Below, piece by piece: positions 17,326-24,972 of a stretch of DNA of 36,930 nucleotides. Within the stretch, counting starts at the first letter, position 1; each line of letters starts with the position of its first letter. The notes under the pieces were generated by a model. It had not been told where the DNA came from. It ran no database searches and saw only the letters and a program-made list of their open reading frames with translations. The DNA lies in NCBI GenBank assembly GCA_903835555.1, contig CAILNN010000017.1, positions 1-36,930 of the forward strand, read 5' to 3'. The DNA comes from an uncultured Verrucomicrobiota bacterium (GTDB lineage Bacteria > Verrucomicrobiota > Verrucomicrobiia > Limisphaerales > UBA9464). Made by a program: the position numbers and the translations under genes.

Positions 17326-17628
17326 TTACCGCCGTCCGGTGACCTTTTTGGGGTATTTGCGTTCGATCTTGATGGAAATCTTGGGGAAGGTGGTGGTCAG
17401 GGAATCAATCAAGCTATTGATCGATTTTCCGCCGCAGGTACGGGTTTCGATGGTGGCAATGGCGGCACATTCGCCCGAAGTGGACGGCTCCAAGCTGAGT
17501 AGGGGAGTTCCGGTGGCGAAGAAATTGCGGAAACGGTCGATAAACTGCGGGCAGGCCGCGTGATCGTGGGGAATGGCGGCGGTTGCAACAATCTGGTACT
17601 GGCGTTGACGCTCGTGAGCTCGTGACAT
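17326..17628 (-). CDS. Small hypothetical protein with strong ribosome binding site
   Basis: This 100-residue protein of unknown family is preceded by GGGGAGACG just upstream of the ATG, one of the clearest Shine-Dalgarno sites in the window, which supports real expression. It contains four Cys/His-spaced positions (IPHDHAACP near 19-27, SGECAA near 52, ETRTCGGKS near 62) and a basic tail (KIERKYPKKVTGRR). The Cys/His spacing could bind a metal, but no known zinc-finger pattern is obvious. It stands alone between two plus-strand genes and has no detectable operon partner. Confidence 0.65.
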   Translation of the reverse strand: MSRAHERQRQYQIVATAAIPHDHAACPQFIDRFRNFFATGTPLLSLEPSTSGECAAIATIETRTCGGKSINSLIDSLTTTFPKISIKIERKYPKKVTGRR

Positions 17629-17935
17629 CGTCTCCCCTTTTGACAGCCCGAAAGACAGGTGTCAAGCCATTACCGGTCGAAGAAAGGGATGCGATGCGGA
17701 GACATTGGGGCACGCGTTAGGAGCGATACGGCGGCATGCCGCCCTATCGATATTGCTTTGCTTCAACAAGTTACGCTCGGTATCTCGTGGTTATTAAATA
17801 AGTTGTCACCTGAAAGGACCGCTCCCGAATCGGTTTTGTGTAACCTGTTTGCCGGGCTTTGGTCTCGTGCAGGAGAATGCTGATTCTCAATGAAACGTGA
17901 GCGTCAGCGGCGCTTATTATCCTGCGGCAATCGTC
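17629..17935. other. Intergenic region with repeat B copy 1 (17746-17790)
   Basis: It contains a GGCGGCATGCCGCC palindrome at 17730-17743 and, right after it, CGATATTGCTTTGCTTCAAC followed by AAGTTACGCTCGGTATCTCG. That block recurs at 24911-24951 as CGATATTGCTTTTAATCAAT followed by AGGTTACGCTGGAGATCG. No gene is seen. It presumably holds the promoters for the flanking divergent genes. Confidence 0.6.
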
Positions 17936-19684
17936 ATGAACCATCCATCGAACGTTGATCCGTCGTCACCGGCGGGTTCCCCTCCCCCGGTACCGACGAC
18001 CGCTGGAGAAACCCGTTTTTTTGCCCTCGATGCCGTCCGGGCCACTGCCATGCTATTGGGTGTCCTGTATCATGCCATTTTATTTGGCGGCGGTATGATG
18101 GGAGGATTTGGCCGCTCGACATCGGTTCCCTCGATTGTGGTGATGAACTGGATTCACTCTTATCGGATGCCGCTGTTTTTCCTGATATCCGGTTTTTTCT
18201 GTCACCTGATGTTTCAGAAATACGGGCTCTGGCGGTATCTGATCCGGCGGTGGTGGCGGATTGGAATCCCTTTCCTTATCGTTCTCTTTGCCTTGGCGGG
18301 CATTAATAGCCTGCAAGGTGGAGGTGGTGGATTCCCCGGTGGGGGCGGGTTTCCCGGAGGACGTGGGACGGGCGGACCTGGCGGGCCGGGAATGACTGAA
18401 GGGCGCGGATTTCCGGGGCGTCCTGGAGCTCCCGGATCGATCAATGGCACCGCCATTGCGGGAGAAGGTCCGGGTGGAAATCCGTTTGGTGGAAATGGGG
18501 AAATGCCGCCTCCCCCGCCGGGATTTGTTCCACCGTTTCTCCAACAATTCGATAAGGATAAGGACGGTTCTCTGAGCGCGGAGGAGTGGAAAGAAGCGCA
18601 GGTTGAATTGCGGAAGCGCTTTGCCAATGGACCGGGTGGTGGCCCTGGTGGTCCCGGCGGACCCGATGACGATGACGGGGACGGGATGGCTGGAGGGCCG
18701 CCTGGGTTCGGTCCAGGAGGATTTGGGGGTGGACGTGATGGTGGACCGCCATCAGGTCCTGGGGGGCCTCGGGGACCAGGCGGACCCTGGTTTGGTCGGG
18801 GTGGGGGCCCGCCTGGAGGTGGCGGAGGATTCGGGCCGTTTGGTCAATCCAGTCCGCTCGCGACGGCGTTATTCGGTAAGTACTCCGAAAACTTCCGGCT
18901 ACAACATCTGTGGTTTCTTTGGTACTTAATGGTGTTTGCGACAGTGGCCCCTTTCGTGGCTCTTGGATTGGGCAAGGTCTGCGGCGGTGGACTTGGACGG
19001 CGGTTGCATCATCTTTCGTCCAAGCTGTTTCTCTATGGCTTGGCCCCGTTGGTCCTGGCGATGGTCAGCATCCTTGGGATGCAATTGTCCGGAACCTCGC
19101 CCGGGCAACCGCCCGGGGGGATGGCCACCATTTTCGGTACCTTTCCGGATGTGCTGTTCCGGTATGACCGTGATTGGCCCTATTTCTTCACCTATTTCCT
19201 GGCCGGATGGTGGCTATTCCGAAATCGGATTCACTTGGAAGACATCGCCCGGTATTGGTACATCGCGCTGCCGATTGGTTTGGGTGCGCACTGGGTTTGC
19301 ACGGAGTTCAGCGGTGGAAATCCGTTTCAGCCGGGTCCGGAACTGACGGTTGGTATTCAATTCTTGCGATATCTCCTGTTTGGAATCTCGGTCGCCGGAA
19401 CGAGTTTTGGGATGCTGGGATTCTTTCAGCGGTATCTCAATCGCCCAACGCGAGTGACGCGTTATCTGGCCGACACGGCGTTCTGGATTTATCTGGTGCA
19501 CCAGGACTTGCTCAACAAGGTGGTGTTGAATTGGGTACGCCCGTGGGCGCTGCCGGGGCTGTTGCAGGGAATCGTGGCGACGCTGATTACGTGTGGCCTT
19601 GCTTTGATCAGTTTTGAAATATTGATTCGACCGACGCCGTTGACGAATTTGTTTGGGCCGCCGAGGCGGAAGAAGGCGAGTTGA
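17936..19684 (+). CDS. Acyltransferase-3 family membrane protein with Gly-rich/EF-hand insert
   Basis: The protein has about 582 residues. It starts like an OpgC/acyltransferase-3 enzyme: FFALDAVRATAMLLGVLYHA carries the family Arg and catalytic-type His, followed by HSYRMPLFFLISGFF. Later helices, and YLVHQDLLNKVVLNW near the end, are also typical. These membrane enzymes transfer acyl groups to glycans or lipids. The core is split at residues about 128-312 by a Gly/Pro-rich, collagen-like segment. This contains one canonical EF-hand loop (DKDKDGSLSAEE, with Asp at positions 1, 3, 5 and Glu at 12) and an acidic PDDDDGDGM patch. The frame is open throughout, with no sign of a frameshift. The start is uncertain: a GTG at 17897 would add 13 residues, and neither start has a well-spaced SD. 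The acyl acceptor is unknown. Confidence 0.85.
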   Translation: MNHPSNVDPSSPAGSPPPVPTTAGETRFFALDAVRATAMLLGVLYHAILFGGGMMGGFGRSTSVPSIVVMNWIHSYRMPLFFLISGFFCHLMFQKYGLWRYLIRRWWRIGIPFLIVLFALAGINSLQGGGGGFPGGGGFPGGRGTGGPGGPGMTEGRGFPGRPGAPGSINGTAIAGEGPGGNPFGGNGEMPPPPPGFVPPFLQQFDKDKDGSLSAEEWKEAQVELRKRFANGPGGGPGGPGGPDDDDGDGMAGGPPGFGPGGFGGGRDGGPPSGPGGPRGPGGPWFGRGGGPPGGGGGFGPFGQSSPLATALFGKYSENFRLQHLWFLWYLMVFATVAPFVALGLGKVCGGGLGRRLHHLSSKLFLYGLAPLVLAMVSILGMQLSGTSPGQPPGGMATIFGTFPDVLFRYDRDWPYFFTYFLAGWWLFRNRIHLEDIARYWYIALPIGLGAHWVCTEFSGGNPFQPGPELTVGIQFLRYLLFGISVAGTSFGMLGFFQRYLNRPTRVTRYLADTAFWIYLVHQDLLNKVVLNWVRPWALPGLLQGIVATLITCGLALISFEILIRPTPLTNLFGPPRRKKAS

Positions 19685-19839
19685 GGCTGGGGATTATTAA
19701 CCGCATATTAACACAGATTTTCGCAGATTTTTACACTAACAATCTTATTTAATATTTCCATGATCATAGGCGACACTTTGTGGAGTCGAAGATGGAGTCC
19801 AACCGCATTGCGCCACAAGGCTTGCGGGCCTTTGGTACC

Positions 19840-20008
19840 TCGGTAAGGCGCGGCAGCGTCTTGGATTGCGGTTGTCCACTCCCGCTTTTTGCGTTCGAGC
19901 TTTAGGGGCATGCTACGGAACTGGGGCCACCATCCATTTTAAGGCCGTTTTCCAAAGCGCCAGAGGACTGGCGCAGTCCACGACCTGGCGGACATCCCCC
20001 TGGCTCCA
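19840..20008 (+). repeat. Dispersed repeat family D, copy 2
   Basis: CGGCAGCGTCTTGGATTGCG, then GTTGTCCACTCCCGCTTTTT, and about 45 bp later GGCCGTTTTCCAAAGCGCCA followed by GAGGACTGGCGCAGTCCACG and ACCTGGCGGACATCCCCCTG. It matches 6532-6682 in the same orientation and 31378-31560 in reverse. Confidence 0.8.
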
Positions 20009-20188
20009 CTGCTCGGGAGCCGTTTTGGACTATAGGACGCACAACAAAAAGCGCCGTGCCGGACGGACAATTACTTCTGCCACCGGTTTGGGTTGAATGA
20101 ATCTGCGACTCTTAATCGGGATTGGACTGCAAGCACCGGGTTGCCTTGGGAAAGCGGCGAGAAGCCGCTTCTACTTTGGATGTGGTTC

Positions 20189-20235
20189 GGACCGCCAAGC
20201 AGGTCTGGAGACCTGCGATACAGCCGACAGGACGA
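20189..20235. repeat. Dispersed repeat family A, copy 2
   Basis: GGACCGCCAAGCAGGTCTGG, then AGACCTGCGATACAGCCGAC and an AGGACG end. The first hairpin (GCAGGTCT/AGACCTGC) is intact; the second is degenerate. Confidence 0.7.
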
Positions 20236-20374
20236 CGATAGACCCCGCAGATCATGGCATATCCACGACCCACCTCGCAAAACGCGATTTTGCTCTTTAG
20301 CAGTTAGCCAGGAACAAAAGCCTTGGGCATTCGCTTGTGGGGAGATTGCCCGGGAGTTGGGGGCGTGGTGGAAT

Positions 20375-20405
20375 GGGACCAATAGGACCAATAGGACCTA
20401 TGGAC
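20375..20405 (+). repeat. Short tandem repeat, GGACCAATA units
   Basis: Two exact GGACCAATA units (20376-20393) are followed by GGACCTATGGAC. This 9-10 bp periodic tract is non-coding. Confidence 0.7.
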
Positions 20406-20433
20406 TTAAGGGAGAGCGGCCCGCTCAGGATAC

Positions 20434-20463
20434 GAAAAAGGCGTCATCGGGGTGGATGACGCC
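20434..20463 (-). terminator. Rho-independent terminator after rplK
   Basis: On the minus strand the 9-bp stem GGCGTCATC...GATGACGCC with a short loop is followed directly by TTTTTCG (stem 20440-20463, T-tract 20435-20439). It lies 45-75 bp past the rplK stop and marks the end of the tuf-to-rplK unit. Confidence 0.85.
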
Positions 20464-20507
20464 AAGAAAAGGCGCCCAACTAAGGCGTGAGCTGGCCTAC
20501 GTTGGAA

Positions 20508-20933
20508 TTAGCCGACGATGTCGATGCCCATGTTGCGGGCGGTGCCGCAGATAGTCCGGAAGGCGGCCTCTTCGTTGGAGGCGTTCATATCGGGCCCTTT
20601 GATCTTGACGATTTCAAGGACCTGTTTGCGGGTGACTTTGCCGACCTTTTCCTTGTGGGGCACCTTTGAACCGGAGGCGATGCCGGCCGCTTTCTTGAGC
20701 AGGACGGAGGCCGGGGGTGACTTGAGGATGAAGGTGAACGACTTGTCCTGATAAATCGTGATGACCACCGGGATGACCAGACCGGCTTTGTCTTTGGTGG
20801 CGGCGTTGAATTCTTTGCAGAACGCCATGATGTTGATGCCTTGAGAACCGAGAGCGGGACCGACCGGAGGTGCCGGGTTGGCCTGGCCAGCGGAAATCTG
20901 GAGCTTGACCATGCCGGTTACTTTTTTTGCCAT
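20508..20933 (-). CDS. rplK: 50S ribosomal protein L11
   Basis: This 141-residue protein with the universal L11 sequence belongs to the GTPase-associated centre of the large subunit and contacts EF-G and 23S rRNA helices 43/44. The N-terminal domain reads [20 protein letters not shown], then [14 protein letters not shown]. The C-terminal rRNA-binding domain reads [20 protein letters not shown] and ends [12 protein letters not shown]. Length is standard. It is the last gene of the unit; a terminator follows, with no rplA. The start codon is preceded by a pyrimidine-rich AATCTCTCCTAGTT rather than an SD, so initiation may rely on S1 or coupling. The stop-to-start gap from nusG is 82 bp. Confidence 0.98.
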   Translation of the reverse strand: MAKKVTGMVKLQISAGQANPAPPVGPALGSQGINIMAFCKEFNAATKDKAGLVIPVVITIYQDKSFTFILKSPPASVLLKKAAGIASGSKVPHKEKVGKVTRKQVLEIVKIKGPDMNASNEEAAFRTICGTARNMGIDIVG

Positions 20934-21015
20934 AACTAGGAGAGATTAAACGGAAAGAGCAGGAAAGATAAAAGCAGGAAACGGGTGAGCAGAAAAGGGA
21001 TAGGTTGGGGGAGAA

Positions 21016-21564
21016 TTAAGCCTTTTCGACCTGCCAATATTCCAATTCGACGGGAGTTTTACGACCAAAGATATCGACAGTGACCTTGAGCTTGCCCTTG
21101 TCGGGCTCGATCTCTTCGATCATGCCGCTGAAATTGAGGAATGGGCCATCGTTGATTTTGACGGTTTCGCCCACATCGAAACTGACCTTAGGACGTTCAG
21201 CGTCTTCGCTGTCCATCACTTGGTCTTTGATGACTTGAATTTCTTCGGCGGTCACCTCAGTGGGACGTTCCCCACCGATGAAACCGATCACGCCCTGAAT
21301 GTCCTTGATGAAATACCAAGGGCGTTCCATGAGGCGGTTGTGTTCGTCCAGGAGGGCCATTTCGATATAGACGTACCCTGGATGAAGCTTGCGGTTGGTG
21401 ACCATTTTCTTGCCACCTCGGACCTCAACGACTCGTTCCATCGGGAGAAGCACCTCGCGGATGTACAACTCCATTTCGTCGGTCTTGATGCGCCGCAAGA
21501 GGGCATCGCGGACCCGCTGTTCCTGACCGGCCAGGACATGGAGAACAAACCACTGGAATTTCAT
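21016..21564 (-). CDS. nusG: Transcription termination/antitermination factor NusG
   Basis: This 182-residue protein binds the RNA polymerase clamp and links it to Rho or ribosomal S10. The N-terminal NGN domain starts FQWFVLHVLAGQEQRVRDAL and includes HPGYVYIEM and WYFIKDIQGVIGFIGG. The C-terminal KOW domain reads VGETVKINDGPFLNFSGMIE, then EIEPDKGKLKVTVDIFGRKT. Length is standard for a housekeeping NusG rather than an RfaH-type paralog. It lies between secE and rplK in the conventional order. The leader before the ATG, TTCTTCCCTCCCTTCC, is entirely pyrimidine and contains no SD. Confidence 0.97.
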   Translation of the reverse strand: MKFQWFVLHVLAGQEQRVRDALLRRIKTDEMELYIREVLLPMERVVEVRGGKKMVTNRKLHPGYVYIEMALLDEHNRLMERPWYFIKDIQGVIGFIGGERPTEVTAEEIQVIKDQVMDSEDAERPKVSFDVGETVKINDGPFLNFSGMIEEIEPDKGKLKVTVDIFGRKTPVELEYWQVEKA

Positions 21565-21597
21565 GGAAGGGAGGGAAGAAAGCGAAGTCGACGTGGA

Positions 21598-21858
21598 CTA
21601 GAGGAGTGACTTCACGAAGGTGGAGACCAATAGGTCTATGCCCACGGTAAACACGCCGATACCGGCGAAAACGAGCGATACCAAGACAGTGGTCTGCCAT
21701 AGCTCCTCGCGGGAGGGCCAAGCACACTTCTTCAGTTCGTCGCGGGTTTCCTTGACGTACGTGGCGACGCGGTTGAGGTAGCCTTGCTGCCACAAAAAGG
21801 CGAACAAGCCACCGACGACCAGCGTACCAATACCCAACTGTATCCAGAACTCTTTCAC
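21598..21858 (-). CDS. secE: Preprotein translocase subunit SecE
   Basis: This 86-residue SecE is the essential small subunit of the SecYEG channel. One N-terminal hydrophobic helix (GIGTLVVGGLFAFLWQQGYL) is followed by the amphipathic signature YVKETRDELKKCAWPSREEL, which contains the conserved Lys-x-x-Trp-Pro-Ser, and then the essential C-terminal transmembrane helix (VLVSLVFAGIGVFTVGIDLL). The start codon is GTG at 21858. It lies only 6 nt after the 3' CCA end of tRNA-Ser, so no SD can precede it. RNase processing of the tRNA would leave an almost leaderless secE message. Confidence 0.95.
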   Translation of the reverse strand: MKEFWIQLGIGTLVVGGLFAFLWQQGYLNRVATYVKETRDELKKCAWPSREELWQTTVLVSLVFAGIGVFTVGIDLLVSTFVKSLL

Positions 21859-21864
21859 AATAGA

Positions 21865-21954
<90 letters not shown>

Positions 21955-21965
21955 GGGGGGAAGAC

Positions 21966-22041
21966 TGGCAGGGCGTGAGGGACTCGAACCTTCAACCAAC
22001 GGTTTTGGAGACCGCTACTCTACCAATTGAGCTAACGCCCT
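21966..22041 (-). tRNA. tRNA-Trp (anticodon CCA), CCA end encoded
   Basis: The 76-nt gene has an acceptor AGGGCGT/ACGCCCT, D loop AGCTCAATTGGTAGAG, anticodon loop CTCCAAA giving CCA, T loop TTCGAGT, discriminator G and encoded CCA. Its position between tuf and secE is the conserved bacterial location of this tRNA. Confidence 0.97.
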
Positions 22042-22151
22042 GTCGCTGAAACCTAACCCAAAGAACTTAACCTGAAAAACCTAGCACAGACAAATCGAAA
22101 CAAAAGACTGAACGAGGGGCGGGCAACTAGCCCGCCCCGTGAAAAGTTAGC

Positions 22152-23339
22152 TTAGGAGATGACGTCCGCCACGCGGCCTGCGCCGATGGTACGACCGCCT
22201 TCGCGGATAGCGAAGCGCAAGCCCTTTTCCATGGCAACTGGGGCTTGGAGCTTCACGGAGACCGAGACGTTATCACCGGGCATCACCATTTCCACTCCGG
22301 TCGGGAGGGTCACCGAACCGGTGATGTCCGAGGTACGGAAGTAAAACTGGGGACGGTAATTGGTGAAGAACGGGGTGTGACGGCCACCTTCATCTTTGTT
22401 CAAGACGTAGACTTCGGCCTTAAACTCGGTGTGGGGCTTGATGGAACCGGGCTTGGCAAGAACCATGCCCCGTTCGACGTCGTTCTTGGTGGTGCCGCGG
22501 AGGAGGACGCCGACGTTATCGCCGGGAATCGCTTGGTCCAGCAGCTTACGGAACATTTCGATATCGGTAGCCGTGGTCTTGCGGGTGTCCTTGATGCCGA
22601 CGATCTCGACTTCTTCCATCTTCTTGAGGATGCCGCGTTCGACACGACCGGTAACAACGGTACCACGACCTTCGATCGTGAACACGTCTTCGATGCACAT
22701 GAGGAAGGGCTTGTCGACTTCGCGAACGGGGTCCGGAACAAAGGAGTCCAGAGCGTCGAGGAGGTCGGAGATGGCCTTCTCGCCTTCGGGCTTGCCAGCG
22801 AGAGCGGCGGTGGCAGAACCACGGACGATGGGGGTGGTATCGCCAGGGAAGCTGTATTTGTTGAGCAGGTCGCGGATTTCCATCTCGATCAGTTCGAGAA
22901 GGTCAGCGTCGGCGAGGTCGACCTTGTTGAGGAAAACCACGATGCTAGGAACACCGACCTGACGGGCGAGCAGGATGTGCTCACGGGTCTGGGGCATCGG
23001 GCCGTCAGCGGCGCTGACGACCAGAATGGCACCGTCCATTTGGGCGGCACCGGTGATCATGTTCTTCACATAGTCGGCGTGGCCAGGGCAGTCGACGTGA
23101 GCATAGTGCCGCTTGGGGCTTTCGTATTCGACGTGGGATACAGCGATCGTGACGGTCTTGGACTCGTCGCGGACGGTACCACCCTTGGTGATATCGGCGT
23201 AGCTGATCGGAGTGGCCAGGCCCTTGCGCGACTGGACGGCGACGATGGCCGCTGTCAGGGTCGACTTGCCATGGTCCACGTGGCCGATCGTCCCTACGTT
23301 CATGTGCGGCTTCGTGCGTTGGAAGTTCTCTTTAGCCAT
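22152..23339 (-). CDS. tuf: Elongation factor Tu
   Basis: This 395-residue EF-Tu delivers aminoacyl-tRNA to the ribosome as a GTP complex. G1 is [10 protein letters not shown], the switch I region has [14 protein letters not shown]3 is [13 protein letters not shown]4 is FLNKVDLAD, and G5 has RGSATAAL, a slight variant of the usual Gly-Ser-Ala-Leu. Domains 2 and 3 are complete ([20 protein letters not shown] ... [20 protein letters not shown]) to the conserved [16 protein letters not shown] end. The gene sits between tRNA-Thr and tRNA-Trp as in many bacterial str-beta operon contexts. There is no SD before the ATG. Confidence 0.98.
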   Translation of the reverse strand: MAKENFQRTKPHMNVGTIGHVDHGKSTLTAAIVAVQSRKGLATPISYADITKGGTVRDESKTVTIAVSHVEYESPKRHYAHVDCPGHADYVKNMITGAAQMDGAILVVSAADGPMPQTREHILLARQVGVPSIVVFLNKVDLADADLLELIEMEIRDLLNKYSFPGDTTPIVRGSATAALAGKPEGEKAISDLLDALDSFVPDPVREVDKPFLMCIEDVFTIEGRGTVVTGRVERGILKKMEEVEIVGIKDTRKTTATDIEMFRKLLDQAIPGDNVGVLLRGTTKNDVERGMVLAKPGSIKPHTEFKAEVYVLNKDEGGRHTPFFTNYRPQFYFRTSDITGSVTLPTGVEMVMPGDNVSVSVKLQAPVAMEKGLRFAIREGGRTIGAGRVADVIS

Positions 23340-23388
23340 GTGACTGACGTGTTTTCTGTTCTCGGTTGACTCGTTAAGCGCAGCAGAC

Positions 23389-23464
23389 TGGAGCCCACAA
23401 TCGGGTTTGAACCGATGACCTCGTCCTTACCAAGGACGTGCTCTACCAACTGAGCTATGTGGGC
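23389..23464 (-). tRNA. tRNA-Thr (anticodon GGU), CCA end encoded
   Basis: The 76-nt gene has an acceptor GCCCACA/TGTGGGC, D loop AGCTCAGTTGGTAGAG, anticodon loop TTGGTAA giving GGU, T loop TTCAAAC, discriminator U and encoded CCA. It directly precedes tuf in the same transcript. Confidence 0.97.
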
Positions 23465-23586
23465 TTTTCCGTTCGGCCCTCTCGCCACGTTTCCTGTATC
23501 GACGAAAAAAGATTTCAGCTTCCTGTCCGCCTCCGCGAACCCAGAAACCGAAATCCACGCCGCTACCGCGTGTAAAGAGGGGCGGA

Positions 23587-23615
23587 TTGATAGTGTCGCG
23601 AGGCGACGGTGTCAA
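23587..23615 (-). promoter_or_regulatory. Sigma-70-type promoter of the tRNA-Thr-tuf-...-rplK unit
   Basis: On the minus strand a perfect -35 TTGACA (23615-23610) and a -10 TATCAA (23592-23587) are separated by exactly 17 bp. They lie about 120 bp upstream of tRNA-Thr. No other good match is near, and the upstream terminator at 23637-23664 isolates it from the O-methyltransferase gene. Confidence 0.75.
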
Positions 23616-23636
23616 CGGGGTTTTTACATCTGTAGT

Positions 23637-23664
23637 AAAATAGGCGTGTTTGCGCCTATTTTTT
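23637..23664 (-). terminator. Terminator of the O-methyltransferase gene (bidirectional form)
   Basis: The stem TAGGCG...CGCCTA is extended by A-tracts and T-tracts on both sides, so it can terminate in either direction. It lies 22 bp past the stop of the minus-strand methyltransferase. Confidence 0.8.
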
Positions 23665-23685
23665 GGCCTCAAGGCGGAAAAAATT

Positions 23686-24744
23686 TCAATGGTGTCGTCG
23701 CGTGGCGGTGAGCAGACCGGCGAGGACCAGTGTGGACTCCACCGGGCTGGTCTCGAGACCGACTTCGGTCAACCATTCCGCCATCTCGGCACGGCTATAG
23801 GCCCTTCCCTCCGTTAGAGTGAACAGGGCAATGGAGTAAAGCGCGGTGCCCAATGGTCCATCTAAAGCGTCTGCCAGGAAGGCATCGTGTACGAGCAAAC
23901 GACCGTTGGGCTTCAGGGCGAGAGCGCATCGCTTGATCAGCAAACGGCAATCGGGGATGTCCCAATCATGGAGGACGTTGGAGAGCAGGACGGCGTCAAC
24001 GGTCGGCAGGGCCGCTTCAAACATGTCTCCGGGCAGTAATTGAAGGCGATCGCGAACCCCAGCCGCGCCTGCAAATTCCTCAACTACCTTGAGTACTTCG
24101 GGGCGGTCCAAGGCAATTACCTGAAGGCCGGGATTGGCTTGAAGAAGGGCGATGGAGTAGAGACCGCTTCCGGCACCGACATCGAGCAGGATGTCCCCTG
24201 GAGGAAATTGGAGCAGGCGTGCGAGATACGGAGCGACATTTCGGGCTCGCCCGGTCAATGCGAGAGTCAGGGAACGGGCGCTCTGTTCGACGTCCATGGC
24301 GGACTCCATACCCTCCCGATAAATAAAGGCCGCTCCAGGTCCGTGGCTGGTCCGTTCCACCGGGCGACTATTCCGAAGGCTTTCGACCAGCGAGAGAACG
24401 CCCGGGCTTTGGGACGCCAGCGAGAAATAGTCGCCGATATAGAACGGTTGGCCCGGGAGAAGGTGTTGTCGAACGGATTCGGGCAGGGTGAGCAGGCCTT
24501 CGGAGGAGACCGTGACCAAGCCCAAGGCGCGCAATGCGGTGAGAAAAACGTGCGCCGCACGCTGGCTCAGACCACAGGTATCGGAGATTTGGGAGGGTCG
24601 TATTGGTTCTGAATTGATTCTATCGAAAAAGCGAAAATGGGCGACAGCAGCGACGAGAACCTCGGTGGCGTAATTGGACCGGTAGAGTTCAAAAAGGGGT
24701 GATGGATTGGTCGGGGGAAGGGTAAGGAAGTCGAGGGGTGCCAT
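23686..24744 (-). CDS. SAM-dependent O-methyltransferase (plant-type/hydroxyneurosporene-like family)
   Basis: This 352-residue protein has an N-terminal winged-helix dimerisation domain (IRPSQISDTCGLSQRAAHVF, then LTALRALGLV) and a Rossmann methyltransferase domain. The SAM motif I is LLDVGAGSGLYSIALL near residue 188, followed by IALDRP. Then come the family's LPGDMFEALP-like segment (here LLPGDMFEAALP) and VLLSNVLHDWDIPDC, where His-Asp is the usual catalytic region. The layout matches O-methyltransferase family 2 (Pfam Methyltransf_2), which methylates hydroxyls on small aromatic or isoprenoid substrates. The substrate cannot be inferred. It is an isolated gene with its own terminator. 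Confidence 0.88.
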   Translation of the reverse strand: MAPLDFLTLPPTNPSPLFELYRSNYATEVLVAAVAHFRFFDRINSEPIRPSQISDTCGLSQRAAHVFLTALRALGLVTVSSEGLLTLPESVRQHLLPGQPFYIGDYFSLASQSPGVLSLVESLRNSRPVERTSHGPGAAFIYREGMESAMDVEQSARSLTLALTGRARNVAPYLARLLQFPPGDILLDVGAGSGLYSIALLQANPGLQVIALDRPEVLKVVEEFAGAAGVRDRLQLLPGDMFEAALPTVDAVLLSNVLHDWDIPDCRLLIKRCALALKPNGRLLVHDAFLADALDGPLGTALYSIALFTLTEGRAYSRAEMAEWLTEVGLETSPVESTLVLAGLLTATRRHH

Positions 24745-24839
24745 GCCTCAGAGTTTAGAGGGAATGAGGCGTTTGGAAAAGAATGCTGGCCTGCGGACGA
24801 CGACAGGCGAGAGATCACTTGCGGAGTGGGCGCGGTTAG

Positions 24840-24951
24840 GACCGCCGGGCGGGTCTGGAGACCTGCGTAACGGCAGGCTCGAAAGCCTGCGCTGCAAGGC
24901 GAAGTCTCGCCCCGATATTGCTTTTAATCAATAGGTTACGCTGGAGATCGT
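24840..24951. repeat. Dispersed repeat family A copy 3 joined to repeat B copy 2
   Basis: GACCGCCGGGCGGGTCTGGA, then GACCTGCGTAACGGCAGGCT and CGAAAGCCTGCGCTGCAAGG form the double hairpin (24840-24900). The repeat B block CGATATTGCTTTTAATCAAT, then AGGTTACGCTGGAGATCG, follows immediately (24911-24951). Here A and B adjoin, whereas B stands alone at 17746. Confidence 0.75.
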
Positions 24952-24972
24952 CCCTCCCACGAGGGGCCGGAA

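Larger units (their letters stand above)
19685..20433. other. Long repeat-rich intergenic region downstream of rplK
   Basis: There is no supported gene in about 750 bp. It holds an AT-rich stretch (TTAACACAGATTTTCGCAGA), repeat D copy 2, repeat A copy 2 and a short tandem repeat (listed separately). I looked for remnants of rplA, the usual neighbour of rplK, and saw none. Confidence 0.6.

Noticed and set aside
18310..18880. Frameshift or two separate genes in the Gly-rich part of the acyltransferase
   Set aside because: The frame is continuous, codon use stays consistent, and acyltransferase core segments on both sides are in the same frame.
19708..19911. Small minus-strand frame in the repeat region after the acyltransferase gene
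   Set aside because: Much of it overlaps repeat D sequence shared with other intergenic sites, so it is not a credible gene.
22245..23369. Long plus-strand frame opposite tuf
   Set aside because: It arises from codon bias of tuf read in antisense. EF-Tu motifs are unambiguous on the minus strand.
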